Shown in pieces: positions 1 through 5,930 of a stretch of DNA of 5,930 nt; the first letter of the stretch is position 1; each line of letters begins with the position of its first letter. This stretch comes from Thermoplasmatota archaeon. GTDB taxonomy: Bacteria; Pseudomonadota; Gammaproteobacteria; Burkholderiales; Thiobacillaceae. The notes under the pieces were generated by a model, which ran no database searches, was not told the DNA's origin, and was given only the letters and a program-made list of their open reading frames with translations. Location of the stretch: positions 8,417 through 14,346 of the forward strand of contig JAMCVR010000170.1 in assembly GCA_023475455.1 (NCBI GenBank), read 5' to 3'. The translations under genes and the position numbers were made by a program.

Positions 1-436
1 CGAGGTCGATCGCCATCATCAGCACGATGCCCCTGGCCGAATGGCGGCTGTAGACGTTGCGTTCCATCCAGTCGTCGGGCGTGCCGTGGCCGTATTTTTC
101 CAGCGTCTCGGCCACCCTGGCTTCGGCGCGATACAGCTCGGAGCCTTCCCAGAAGACTTTCTTGATGCCCTTGACCTGCGGGCTGTGCGGATCTTCGGCG
201 GTTTCGCATTTGGCGTGGTGCTTGCGGTGGATGGCGACCCATTCCCTGGTGACCATGCCGGTGGTGAGCCACAGCCAGAAACGGAAGAAGTGGCTGGCGA
301 CGGGGTGCAGATCGACGGCGCGGTGCGCCTGCGAACGGTGCAGGAAAATGGTGACGGCGGCGATGGTGATGTGGGTCAGGCCAAGGGCCGCCAGCACATA
401 ACCCCACCAGGGTAAATCCAACAAACCTAATTGCAT
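1..436 (-). CDS. Delta-9-type fatty-acid (acyl-CoA) desaturase, N-terminal part, cut by the left window edge
   Basis: Membrane-bound di-iron desaturase that would insert a cis double bond into a long-chain acyl chain at the inner membrane. Only the first 145 codons are present, about half of a usual desaturase of this type. Two of the three family histidine boxes are visible: HRSQAH (residues 33-38, HxxxxH) and HRKHH (residues 70-74, HxxHH). The third box should lie beyond the window edge. Hydrophobic segments at about 10-32 and 50-69 flank the first box in the usual way. The ATG at 436 is chosen because it starts MQLGLLDLPWWG and has an AGGAAG ribosome site 6 bases upstream; an ATG at 439-441 is in another frame and stops after four codons. 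It lies downstream of a MscS gene, in a cluster with fatty-acid uptake and activation genes, so imported or recycled acyl-CoA is a plausible substrate (inference). The family call is firm; the exact position specificity is not shown. Confidence 0.93.
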   Translation of the reverse strand, partial: MQLGLLDLPWWGYVLAALGLTHITIAAVTIFLHRSQAHRAVDLHPVASHFFRFWLWLTTGMVTREWVAIHRKHHAKCETAEDPHSPQVKGIKKVFWEGSELYRAEARVAETLEKYGHGTPDDWMERNVYSRHSARGIVLMMAIDL

Positions 437-442
437 TTCATG

Positions 443-448
443 CTTCCT
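443..448 (-). promoter_or_regulatory. Ribosome binding site of the desaturase
   Basis: AGGAAG on the minus strand, 6 bases before the ATG at 436. It decides the start against the out-of-frame ATG at 439-441, which lies only one base after the motif. Confidence 0.7.
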
Positions 449-471
449 GAAAAAGGACAGTATCGTCCAGT

Positions 472-500
472 AATGTACGGATAAATCCCATAAAAATCAA
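472..500 (-). promoter_or_regulatory. Possible sigma-70 promoter for the desaturase
   Basis: In the 67-bp gap between the MscS stop and the desaturase start, the minus strand has TTGATT (500-495, 4 of 6 to TTGACA), a 17-base spacer, and TACATT (477-472, 4 of 6 to TATAAT). The gap is clearly AT-richer than the genes around it. Around the expected transcription start there is an imperfect dyad, GGAC-6-GTCC at 455..468, which could be an operator, though 4-bp arms arise easily by chance. The desaturase may therefore be controlled separately from the upstream genes. No rho-independent terminator is visible for the MscS gene here, so read-through from upstream is also possible. Confidence 0.4.
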
Positions 501-503
501 GGA

Positions 504-1832
504 TTATTCGCGGCCTGGTTGGCAGACGGGGGCCATGTGGACCACCCGCTGCGGAAAGGGAATTTCGATTCCGGCGGCCTTGAAGCGCCGCCAGATCGCC
601 CAGTTGATGTCGGAGCGCAGATTGTTCTGTCCTTCGCTAGGATCGCGTATCCACACGGCCAGTTCCAGCAGAATGCCATTATCGGCAAATTCCTTCAGAA
701 ATACCCTGGGCATATTGTCCGGGTCGTCGAAAATCACCCGCTTCTGATCGTGCGCCGCTTCCAGCATCAGCGCCTCGGCCTGCTCCAGATCCGTTTCATA
801 GGACACCTGCACCGGCAGCGCGACCCGCACGTTGGGCTTGGACAGGGAATGGTTGACCACCGTCTGGGTGATCAGGGTTTCGTTGGGGACGATGCTTTCC
901 GTTCCGTCCAGCGACCTGAGCAGGGTATAACGGGTGTTGATCTGGCTGACCTGGCCGTATTTGTTGTCGACCGTGACCAGGTCGCCGATCCGCACCGAGC
1001 GGTCGAGCAGGATGATGAAACCGGACACGTAGTTGCTGGCGACTTTTTGCAGGCCGAAGCCGATGCCCACGCCGAGCGCGCCGCCGAACACCGACAGCAC
1101 GGTGAGGTCGATCCCCACCGCCGGCAGCGCCACCAGCACCGCCAGGATCAGCAACACCGTGCGGGCCGCTTTCGACAGGGCCATGCGCAGCGACAGGTTT
1201 ATCTGCGTGACGCCCATCAGGCGGCTTTCGACCATGCGCGCCAGGGTCAGCGCGACGATCACCGCCACCACGATCACCGCTGTCGCCTGGAACAGCAGCC
1301 ACAACGAGAAGCGATGGCTGCCCGACTGGAACGACAACGCCTCCATCGCCGCGTGGATGCGCGGCAGCAGGCCGGTGATGTGCAGCGCGAACGCGCCCCA
1401 GATCAGCCAGGCCGCGGTGCGTTCCCACAGCCTGAGCGATTCGCGCGGCTCGAACACGTAGCGCAGCGCATAAATCGCCAGCCGCACGCCCATCAGCGCC
1501 AGCAGCAGCGGCACCGCCAGGTTGAGCAGATGCGTGTTGGGCAGCCAGACGTCCGCAATTTCACGCCCCAGCAGCAGCGCCAATAGCATGACAAACGGGA
1601 AGCCCATGCGGCGGATGCCGGCCCGCCCGGCCGACCACAGGGTATCCGGCCTGCCGAGATAGGGCTTCGCCAGCCGCATGACGCCCCAGGCCGCCAGCGC
1701 GCACGCCGCCAGCACGCCCAGCTGCCACAGCAGGGCGACATCGTGGCTGTCGTCGATAAGGCGCGTCAGCAGGTTGTCGAAGGGAATGGGTTTGGCCAAG
1801 GCAGACTCAGAAATTGTGAGTGAACTGCGCAC
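504..1832 (-). CDS. MscS-family mechanosensitive ion channel
   Basis: Inner-membrane channel protein of the small-conductance mechanosensitive (MscS) family, which opens under membrane tension to release solutes. Of its 442 residues, the N-terminal half holds several hydrophobic segments (about 34-53, 77-93, 101-125, 139-157 and 177-199), more than the three of E. coli MscS. The pore-lining helix and signature follow: a Gly/Ala-rich stretch GGALGVGIGFGLQ (250-262), then ASNYVSGFIILLDRSVRIGD (265-284), the beta domain, and the typical C-terminal GIEIPFPQ (421-428). The start is uncertain. The GTG at 1832 overlaps the FadL end by 26 bases and has only a weak, distant AGG upstream; a TTG at 1799, 7 bases after the FadL stop, would give 431 residues. 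Both keep all membrane segments and both suggest translational coupling to FadL. Its place among fatty-acid genes is unusual, and a link to lipid or membrane state is inference only. Confidence 0.92.
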   Translation of the reverse strand: MRSSLTISESALAKPIPFDNLLTRLIDDSHDVALLWQLGVLAACALAAWGVMRLAKPYLGRPDTLWSAGRAGIRRMGFPFVMLLALLLGREIADVWLPNTHLLNLAVPLLLALMGVRLAIYALRYVFEPRESLRLWERTAAWLIWGAFALHITGLLPRIHAAMEALSFQSGSHRFSLWLLFQATAVIVVAVIVALTLARMVESRLMGVTQINLSLRMALSKAARTVLLILAVLVALPAVGIDLTVLSVFGGALGVGIGFGLQKVASNYVSGFIILLDRSVRIGDLVTVDNKYGQVSQINTRYTLLRSLDGTESIVPNETLITQTVVNHSLSKPNVRVALPVQVSYETDLEQAEALMLEAAHDQKRVIFDDPDNMPRVFLKEFADNGILLELAVWIRDPSEGQNNLRSDINWAIWRRFKAAGIEIPFPQRVVHMAPVCQPGRE

Positions 1833-3033
1833 TCAGGATATCGACCTGGCTGTCGTATTCGCCTTTGAGCGTGGTGCCGTTGTCGCTGCTCTGCAAACCG
1901 GGGGCGTTCACGAACAGGTGGGCGTAGCCGAAGTCCAGCACACTCTTGCCGGACAGCCGATACCGCCCCCCGACTGCAACCCAGGTGCGGGCGCCATCGG
2001 GAATGCGGGGGGTGCGGTAGATATCCGAGACGGGCGCCTCGTCGTACGCGACGCCGCCGCGCAGGCTCAATTGGTCGCTCACGTGCCAGGTCGCTCCCAG
2101 CGAATAACGCAGAACGTCTTTCCAGTTTTCAAGGGTGGTCTTGTCGACGGCGCCCCGGATGGGCAGATCGTCGAAATCGCTCCAGCCGGTCCAGGTCACA
2201 TCGGCCAGCAGATCCCATTTCGGGGACAGCTTGCGAAAAAGGCTCAGCGACGCGCTGTCCGGCAAGGTGACCGCTGCCGTGACCGGGCCATTGAGGGAAG
2301 CCGCACCGGGATCGGACGTGCTGGACGTGCCTTCGAGCGTGTAGTCCACTTCGGAGCGGTAGGACAAGCCGATGCGGGTGGCAGGGGCGAGCTGCCACAG
2401 GGCGCCCAGGTTGTAGCCCCAGCCGTAATCGTCCCCCTTGATGGTGACCAGCGGCTGGCCCAAGATGGGGATCCGGTTGGTCAGCACAGCCTGGATCCAC
2501 TGGATGTTGAGTCCCACGCCAAGCGACAGGGTATCGCTGACCTTGCAGGCGATGGACGGATTGATGTTGATCGTTTTGACTTCCGATTGGATGGCCTGAT
2601 AACGCCCGATCCAGTCGGGGTCGTATTCGGTCTTGAGGCCGAAGGGGCTGTTGAGGCCAACGCCCAGATGCACGTCCGGCGTGAGCCGGAACGCAAAGTA
2701 GGCATTGGGTACCAGCGCCCAGCCCCCTGCATCGCCCCCTTGATTTCCTGGAATGAAAGTATCTGATGCTATAAATTTTCCAACACCCGAAAACTCGGCC
2801 TTCGGCTTGATCAAATGCCCCGCCACCACGACTTGCCGGTCCGGCAGCTGTGTCATGCCCGCCGGGTTGAAATAGACCGTGCTGGCATCCTGGGCCACGG
2901 CGGCGGCCCCGGCATACGCGTTGCCGAGGCCGCTGGCGTTCTGTTCGATCAGCGCAAAGCCGGCGGCATGCGCGAGATGGGCACAGCCGGCCAGGACCAG
3001 GCCTGCGGCCAGGCGATGAATACGATGAGACAT
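1807..3033 (-). CDS. FadL/OmpP1/TodX-family outer-membrane fatty-acid transporter
   Basis: Outer-membrane beta-barrel channel for long-chain fatty acids or other hydrophobic compounds; 408 residues, a normal family length. The ATG at 3033 is chosen over an upstream in-frame codon at 3081 because it has a strong AAGGGAG site 7 bases upstream and begins a clean signal peptide: basic MSHRIHR, a hydrophobic core, and AHA-AGF around residues 21-26. The mature N-terminus shows the family pattern AGFALIEQNASGLGNAYAG (24-42) and YFNPAGM (54-60). The protein ends in alternating barrel strands with a terminal Phe, as expected for BAM-dependent insertion. A lipobox-like LAGC lies at residues 14-17, before the expected signal peptidase I site. 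The gene lies 25 bases after the synthetase stop in the parental arrangement, so uptake and activation are probably co-transcribed. Its first ~85 bases are duplicated at 4053..4138 by the tandem repeat. Substrate cannot be read from the sequence. Confidence 0.94.
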   Translation of the reverse strand: MSHRIHRLAAGLVLAGCAHLAHAAGFALIEQNASGLGNAYAGAAAVAQDASTVYFNPAGMTQLPDRQVVVAGHLIKPKAEFSGVGKFIASDTFIPGNQGGDAGGWALVPNAYFAFRLTPDVHLGVGLNSPFGLKTEYDPDWIGRYQAIQSEVKTININPSIACKVSDTLSLGVGLNIQWIQAVLTNRIPILGQPLVTIKGDDYGWGYNLGALWQLAPATRIGLSYRSEVDYTLEGTSSTSDPGAASLNGPVTAAVTLPDSASLSLFRKLSPKWDLLADVTWTGWSDFDDLPIRGAVDKTTLENWKDVLRYSLGATWHVSDQLSLRGGVAYDEAPVSDIYRTPRIPDGARTWVAVGGRYRLSGKSVLDFGYAHLFVNAPGLQSSDNGTTLKGEYDSQVDILSAQFTHNF

Positions 3034-4052
3034 TAAAGCTCTCCCTTGAATATTGGAATCATCCGCGCGCGAAATCGGCATACATGGCCTCGACCGCCGC
3101 GCGGTAACGGTCGAGCACCTGGTTGCGCCTGACCTTGAGGGTGGGGGTCAGCAGGCCCTCGTCCACCGTCCACGGCTTGAGTTCCGGGTGCAGACGGCGG
3201 ATCTGGGCATAGCCCGGAAAATGCTTGAGATGGTGCGCGATGCGCCGGGTGAGCGCCTTCACCACCCTGGGGTCGCGCAATGCCGTGGGATGGCGGGGGT
3301 CGACATGGAGGCTGGCGGCAAAGGCCTGCCAGTGTTCCTCGTTCAGCACGGTCAGCGCGGCGAGATAGGGCCGGCCTTCGCCAACCACCATCACCTGCTC
3401 GAACAGCGGATCGAGCAGGATGGCGGATTCCATGTCGGTGGGCGGCACCTTCTCGCCGTTGTTCAGCACGATGACGTCCTTGATGCGCCCGATGATCGCG
3501 TAATGGCCGTTGGCGTCGACGCTCGCCTGGTCGCCGCTGTGCAGCCAGCCTTCGCTGTCGATCATGGCGCGGGTGGCGGCCTCGTCCTTCCAGTAGCCGC
3601 GCATCACGCAACGGCTGCGCGTGAGCAGCTCATCGTTGTCGCCGATCTTCACCTCGACGCCGGGCAGCGGCTGGCCGATGCCGGCGGGCACATTGGAATC
3701 GGGCCGGTTCACGCACACCACCGGGCCGGTTTCGGTGAGGCCGTAGCCCTGATAAATCGGCACGCCCAGGCCGATGAACACTTGCGCAATCTCGGGCGAC
3801 AGCGCGGCACCGCCGGAAATCGCCAGCCGCAGCCGCCCGCCCAGTTTCTGCGTGACATTCCTCGCCACCCGTTTTTCGAGCAGCGGCCACAGCAGCAGCT
3901 CGGGGTGCCACATCGCCCGCCCCTGCTCACGCTCAAAGCGCCGCCAGCCCACCCGCACCGCCAACCGGAACAGCAGCCTGGCGAGGAGACCTCTCTTCGC
4001 CAGCCCATCCTGGATGCGGCCGTAGACGCGTTCGTAGATGCGCGGCACCGAA
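2948..4052. repeat. 1105-bp direct tandem repeat, copy 1
   Basis: Contains the first ~85 bases of FadL, the 25-base gap, and the C-terminal half of the synthetase. It is repeated at once from 4053 with no difference that I can see. The left boundary is set by G2947 against A4052. The unit length is not a multiple of 3. Confidence 0.95.
3041..3047 (-). promoter_or_regulatory. Ribosome binding site of the FadL gene
   Basis: AAGGGAG on the minus strand, 7 bases before the ATG at 3033, within the 25-base gap after the synthetase stop at 3059. It fixes the FadL start. Confidence 0.8.
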
Positions 4053-4138
4053 ATCAGCGCAAAGCCGGCGGCATGCGCGAGATGGGCACAGCCGGCCAGG
4101 ACCAGGCCTGCGGCCAGGCGATGAATACGATGAGACAT
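3059..4138 (-). CDS. Chimeric ORF: FadL signal peptide fused to the C-terminal half of acyl-CoA synthetase (product of a tandem duplication)
   Basis: An open frame of 359 residues. Residues 1-29 are the FadL N-terminus (signal peptide plus AGFALI); from SVPRIYERVYGRI onward it is identical to the C-terminal part of the synthetase in 4164..5930. The junction lies in the 6-bp ATCAGC (4053..4058) shared by both parents. It has the FadL start codon and a copy of the FadL ribosome site, so it would be translated if transcribed. It lacks the N-terminal adenylation core and the P-loop YTSGTTGRPKG, but keeps the later adenylate-forming motifs (YGLTET, GWLHSGD, GRIKDVI, and the lysine in LTPTLKVRR). 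Synthetase activity is therefore unlikely, and Sec export would place a cytosolic enzyme fragment in the periplasm. It is best regarded as a duplication by-product, and it may not exist in the cell at all if the repeat is an assembly or amplification artefact. Confidence 0.6.
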   Translation of the reverse strand: MSHRIHRLAAGLVLAGCAHLAHAAGFALISVPRIYERVYGRIQDGLAKRGLLARLLFRLAVRVGWRRFEREQGRAMWHPELLLWPLLEKRVARNVTQKLGGRLRLAISGGAALSPEIAQVFIGLGVPIYQGYGLTETGPVVCVNRPDSNVPAGIGQPLPGVEVKIGDNDELLTRSRCVMRGYWKDEAATRAMIDSEGWLHSGDQASVDANGHYAIIGRIKDVIVLNNGEKVPPTDMESAILLDPLFEQVMVVGEGRPYLAALTVLNEEHWQAFAASLHVDPRHPTALRDPRVVKALTRRIAHHLKHFPGYAQIRRLHPELKPWTVDEGLLTPTLKVRRNQVLDRYRAAVEAMYADFARG

Positions 4139-5163
4139 TAAAGCTCTCCCTTGAATATTGGAATCATCCGCGCGCGAAATCGGCATACATGGCCTCGACC
4201 GCCGCGCGGTAACGGTCGAGCACCTGGTTGCGCCTGACCTTGAGGGTGGGGGTCAGCAGGCCCTCGTCCACCGTCCACGGCTTGAGTTCCGGGTGCAGAC
4301 GGCGGATCTGGGCATAGCCCGGAAAATGCTTGAGATGGTGCGCGATGCGCCGGGTGAGCGCCTTCACCACCCTGGGGTCGCGCAATGCCGTGGGATGGCG
4401 GGGGTCGACATGGAGGCTGGCGGCAAAGGCCTGCCAGTGTTCCTCGTTCAGCACGGTCAGCGCGGCGAGATAGGGCCGGCCTTCGCCAACCACCATCACC
4501 TGCTCGAACAGCGGATCGAGCAGGATGGCGGATTCCATGTCGGTGGGCGGCACCTTCTCGCCGTTGTTCAGCACGATGACGTCCTTGATGCGCCCGATGA
4601 TCGCGTAATGGCCGTTGGCGTCGACGCTCGCCTGGTCGCCGCTGTGCAGCCAGCCTTCGCTGTCGATCATGGCGCGGGTGGCGGCCTCGTCCTTCCAGTA
4701 GCCGCGCATCACGCAACGGCTGCGCGTGAGCAGCTCATCGTTGTCGCCGATCTTCACCTCGACGCCGGGCAGCGGCTGGCCGATGCCGGCGGGCACATTG
4801 GAATCGGGCCGGTTCACGCACACCACCGGGCCGGTTTCGGTGAGGCCGTAGCCCTGATAAATCGGCACGCCCAGGCCGATGAACACTTGCGCAATCTCGG
4901 GCGACAGCGCGGCACCGCCGGAAATCGCCAGCCGCAGCCGCCCGCCCAGTTTCTGCGTGACATTCCTCGCCACCCGTTTTTCGAGCAGCGGCCACAGCAG
5001 CAGCTCGGGGTGCCACATCGCCCGCCCCTGCTCACGCTCAAAGCGCCGCCAGCCCACCCGCACCGCCAACCGGAACAGCAGCCTGGCGAGGAGACCTCTC
5101 TTCGCCAGCCCATCCTGGATGCGGCCGTAGACGCGTTCGTAGATGCGCGGCACCGAAATCAGC
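4053..5163. repeat. 1105-bp direct tandem repeat, copy 2, with 6-bp shared end
   Basis: Begins at the ATCAGC at 4053 and matches copy 1 base for base to 5157. The match then continues for six more bases (ATCAGC, 5158..5163, equal to 4053..4058) before the sequences part. ATCAGC therefore lies at both parental breakpoints, one in the FadL signal-peptide region and one in the synthetase, as expected of a microhomology-mediated tandem duplication or a chimera. No insertion sequence or target-site pattern borders it. Confidence 0.95.
4146..4152 (-). promoter_or_regulatory. Duplicated FadL ribosome binding site, in front of the chimeric ORF
   Basis: Identical copy of the AAGGGAG at 3041..3047, shifted by 1105 bases and 7 bases before the ATG at 4138. 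It means the chimeric ORF has the same initiation signal as genuine FadL. Confidence 0.6.
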
Positions 5164-5930
5164 ACGGTGGGGCGAATGTCCTGCAGATCCTGCGCCAACT
5201 GAGCGATCGAGCGCGCATAGGCGACTTCGGCGCCGAGCAGCATCGGCAGGTAATAGCCGCCGGTGCGCTCCAAAGTATGGGAAAGCGGCAGAAAGGACAG
5301 GAACACCTCGTGCCGCCCGAAATCCGCGCATTGCGACGCATAAAAGGCGTTCCACAGCAGATTCTCGTGCGTCAGCATCACGCCCTTGGGGCGCCCGGTG
5401 GTGCCCGAGGTATAGACGATGCTGGCCAGCAGGTCGGCGGAGAGAGGGCGTTCGGGCACCGGCGTACCGGCGGCAGCGGCCAGCCAGTCGGCCGCCACCA
5501 CCAAGCGCGGACTCAAGTCCGCCAGACCTTTTTCCGGCGCGACCAGGCTGACGATGCGCTGCGGGCTGTGGGCCGACCCGGCAATCTCGGCCAGCTTCTT
5601 GAGCTGGAACCGGCCTTCGACCAGCAGCAGTTTGGCATCGGCGTGATCGAGGATATAGGCCGCGCTATCGGGGCGGTCGTCGAGGTACAGGGGCACCGTC
5701 ACCAGGCCCAGCGCGAGCGCCGCCTGGTCGAAGATCACCCACTCGACGCTGTTCTTCAGCATTACCGCCACGCGGTCGCCGGGCACGAGGCCCTCTTTCG
5801 CCAGCTCCAAAGTATGGGAAAGCGGCAGAAAGGACAGGAACACCTCGTGCCGCCCGAAATCCGCGCATTGCGACGCATAAAAGGCGTTCCACAGCAGATT
5901 CTCGTGCGTCAGCATCACGCCCTTGGGGCG
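4164..5930 (-). CDS. Long-chain acyl-CoA synthetase (AMP-forming), 5' end beyond the right edge and internally rearranged
   Basis: Adenylate-forming enzyme that activates long-chain fatty acids to acyl-CoA using ATP and CoA; FAA1/FadD-like. The frame is open to the window edge, giving 588 residues without a native start. Counting from the codon at 5918, the motifs are: P-loop YTSGTTGRPKG (169-179), YGLTET (357-362), GWLHSGD with the ribose-binding Asp (422-428), GRIKDVIVLNNGEK (442-455), and LTPTLKVRR with the likely catalytic Lys560. The C-terminus is complete. The 5' part is abnormal: the stretch RPKGVMLTHENLL to LSHTLE occurs twice, once in its proper place after the P-loop and once at the window edge, joined directly to LAKEGLVPGDRVAVML. 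This in-frame 537-bp repeat replaces the native N-terminal ~60 residues, so the true start is not in the window. A 25-base gap separates its stop from the downstream start codon. The enzyme call is firm; the displayed 5' structure is doubtful. Confidence 0.9.
   Translation of the reverse strand, partial: RPKGVMLTHENLLWNAFYASQCADFGRHEVFLSFLPLSHTLELAKEGLVPGDRVAVMLKNSVEWVIFDQAALALGLVTVPLYLDDRPDSAAYILDHADAKLLLVEGRFQLKKLAEIAGSAHSPQRIVSLVAPEKGLADLSPRLVVAADWLAAAAGTPVPERPLSADLLASIVYTSGTTGRPKGVMLTHENLLWNAFYASQCADFGRHEVFLSFLPLSHTLERTGGYYLPMLLGAEVAYARSIAQLAQDLQDIRPTVLISVPRIYERVYGRIQDGLAKRGLLARLLFRLAVRVGWRRFEREQGRAMWHPELLLWPLLEKRVARNVTQKLGGRLRLAISGGAALSPEIAQVFIGLGVPIYQGYGLTETGPVVCVNRPDSNVPAGIGQPLPGVEVKIGDNDELLTRSRCVMRGYWKDEAATRAMIDSEGWLHSGDQASVDANGHYAIIGRIKDVIVLNNGEKVPPTDMESAILLDPLFEQVMVVGEGRPYLAALTVLNEEHWQAFAASLHVDPRHPTALRDPRVVKALTRRIAHHLKHFPGYAQIRRLHPELKPWTVDEGLLTPTLKVRRNQVLDRYRAAVEAMYADFARG
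5267..5803. repeat. 537-bp direct tandem repeat unit inside the synthetase gene
   Basis: The sequence beginning at 5267 (GCTCCAAAGTATGGG) recurs from 5804, giving a period of 537 bp or 179 codons, so the frame stays open through the junction. The left boundary is set by C5266 against A5803. It covers the adenylation-domain segment from LAKEGLVPGD through the P-loop to LSHTLE. Confidence 0.9.
5804..5930. repeat. Partial second copy of the 537-bp unit, exactly 127 bp, ending at the window edge
   Basis: Identical to 5267..5393 over all 127 bases and stopping at the window end, so the length of the second copy is unknown. A terminal identity of 127 bases is what a de Bruijn assembler with k of 127 leaves where a contig stops at a shared k-mer. 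Confidence 0.9.

Noticed and set aside
427..441. Four-codon mini-ORF (MKCN) overlapping the desaturase start, possible leader peptide
   Set aside because: Its ATG lies one base after the AGGAAG motif, too close for initiation, and so short an overlap is expected by chance.
455..468. Binding site for a known unsaturated fatty-acid regulator (FabR/DesT type)
   Set aside because: The dyad GGAC-6-GTCC does not resemble the longer palindromes known for those regulators, so no regulator is named.
437..503. Rho-independent terminator after the MscS gene
   Set aside because: The only inverted repeat has 4-bp arms and lies near the expected transcription start of the desaturase. No stable GC-rich stem followed by a T run on the minus strand is present.
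1678..2766. Long open frame on the plus strand (362 codons)
   Set aside because: It lies opposite the FadL gene, which has a signal peptide, family motifs and a ribosome site. The plus-strand product has no recognisable domain and is a GC-rich antisense shadow; the same holds for the plus-strand frames at 519..1586 and 3053..4141.
2948..5163. Mobile element or integron-like insertion as cause of the 1105-bp repeat
   Set aside because: The unit holds only parts of the two neighbouring genes. There is no transposase, inverted-repeat end or target-site duplication; the 6 bp of shared sequence is breakpoint homology.
3059..5930. Two acyl-CoA synthetase paralogues arranged as a deliberate gene pair or new multi-enzyme system
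   Set aside because: The copies show no difference even across the intergenic gap, and the downstream one lacks the P-loop half. This is one gene partly duplicated, not two diverged paralogues.

Overview
The window carries one lipid-handling gene cluster, read entirely from the minus strand. Transcription order is: a long-chain acyl-CoA synthetase (4164 to beyond the right edge), a FadL-type outer-membrane fatty-acid channel (1807..3033), a MscS-type mechanosensitive channel (504..1832), and the N-terminal part of a delta-9-type fatty-acid desaturase (1..436, cut by the left edge). The high GC content, the FadL/OmpP1 porin (hence an outer membrane) and the general look of the desaturase and MscS proteins suggest a Gram-negative proteobacterium, probably betaproteobacterial. 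That placement is an impression from protein style, not a search result.

The cluster's logic is clear. FadL brings long-chain fatty acids across the outer membrane, the synthetase activates them to acyl-CoA, and the desaturase introduces a double bond. MscS sits among them as an inner-membrane tension-gated channel. The FadL stop and the likely MscS start overlap or lie within a few bases, which fits one polycistronic mRNA. The desaturase follows a 67-bp gap holding a plausible promoter of its own.

The unusual part is the right half. It holds two separate direct tandem repeats. The first is a 1105-bp unit (2948..4052, repeated from 4053) with 6 bp of microhomology (ATCAGC) at its breakpoints. 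It creates an extra open gene (3059..4138) in which the FadL signal peptide is fused in frame to the C-terminal half of the synthetase. The second is a 537-bp, in-frame unit (5267..5803) inside the synthetase N-terminal half; its second copy starts at 5804 and runs off the window end.

The identity at the right end is exactly 127 bases (5804..5930 equals 5267..5393). Since 127 is a common k-mer size in de Bruijn assemblers, an assembly-graph loop is a serious explanation for the second repeat and raises doubt about the first. The copies look identical, so the alternatives are a very recent duplication, population heterogeneity, amplification chimeras or misassembly. I see no transposase, RNA gene, CRISPR array or clear new system. 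Every stretch is coding except the short gaps described in the feature list.
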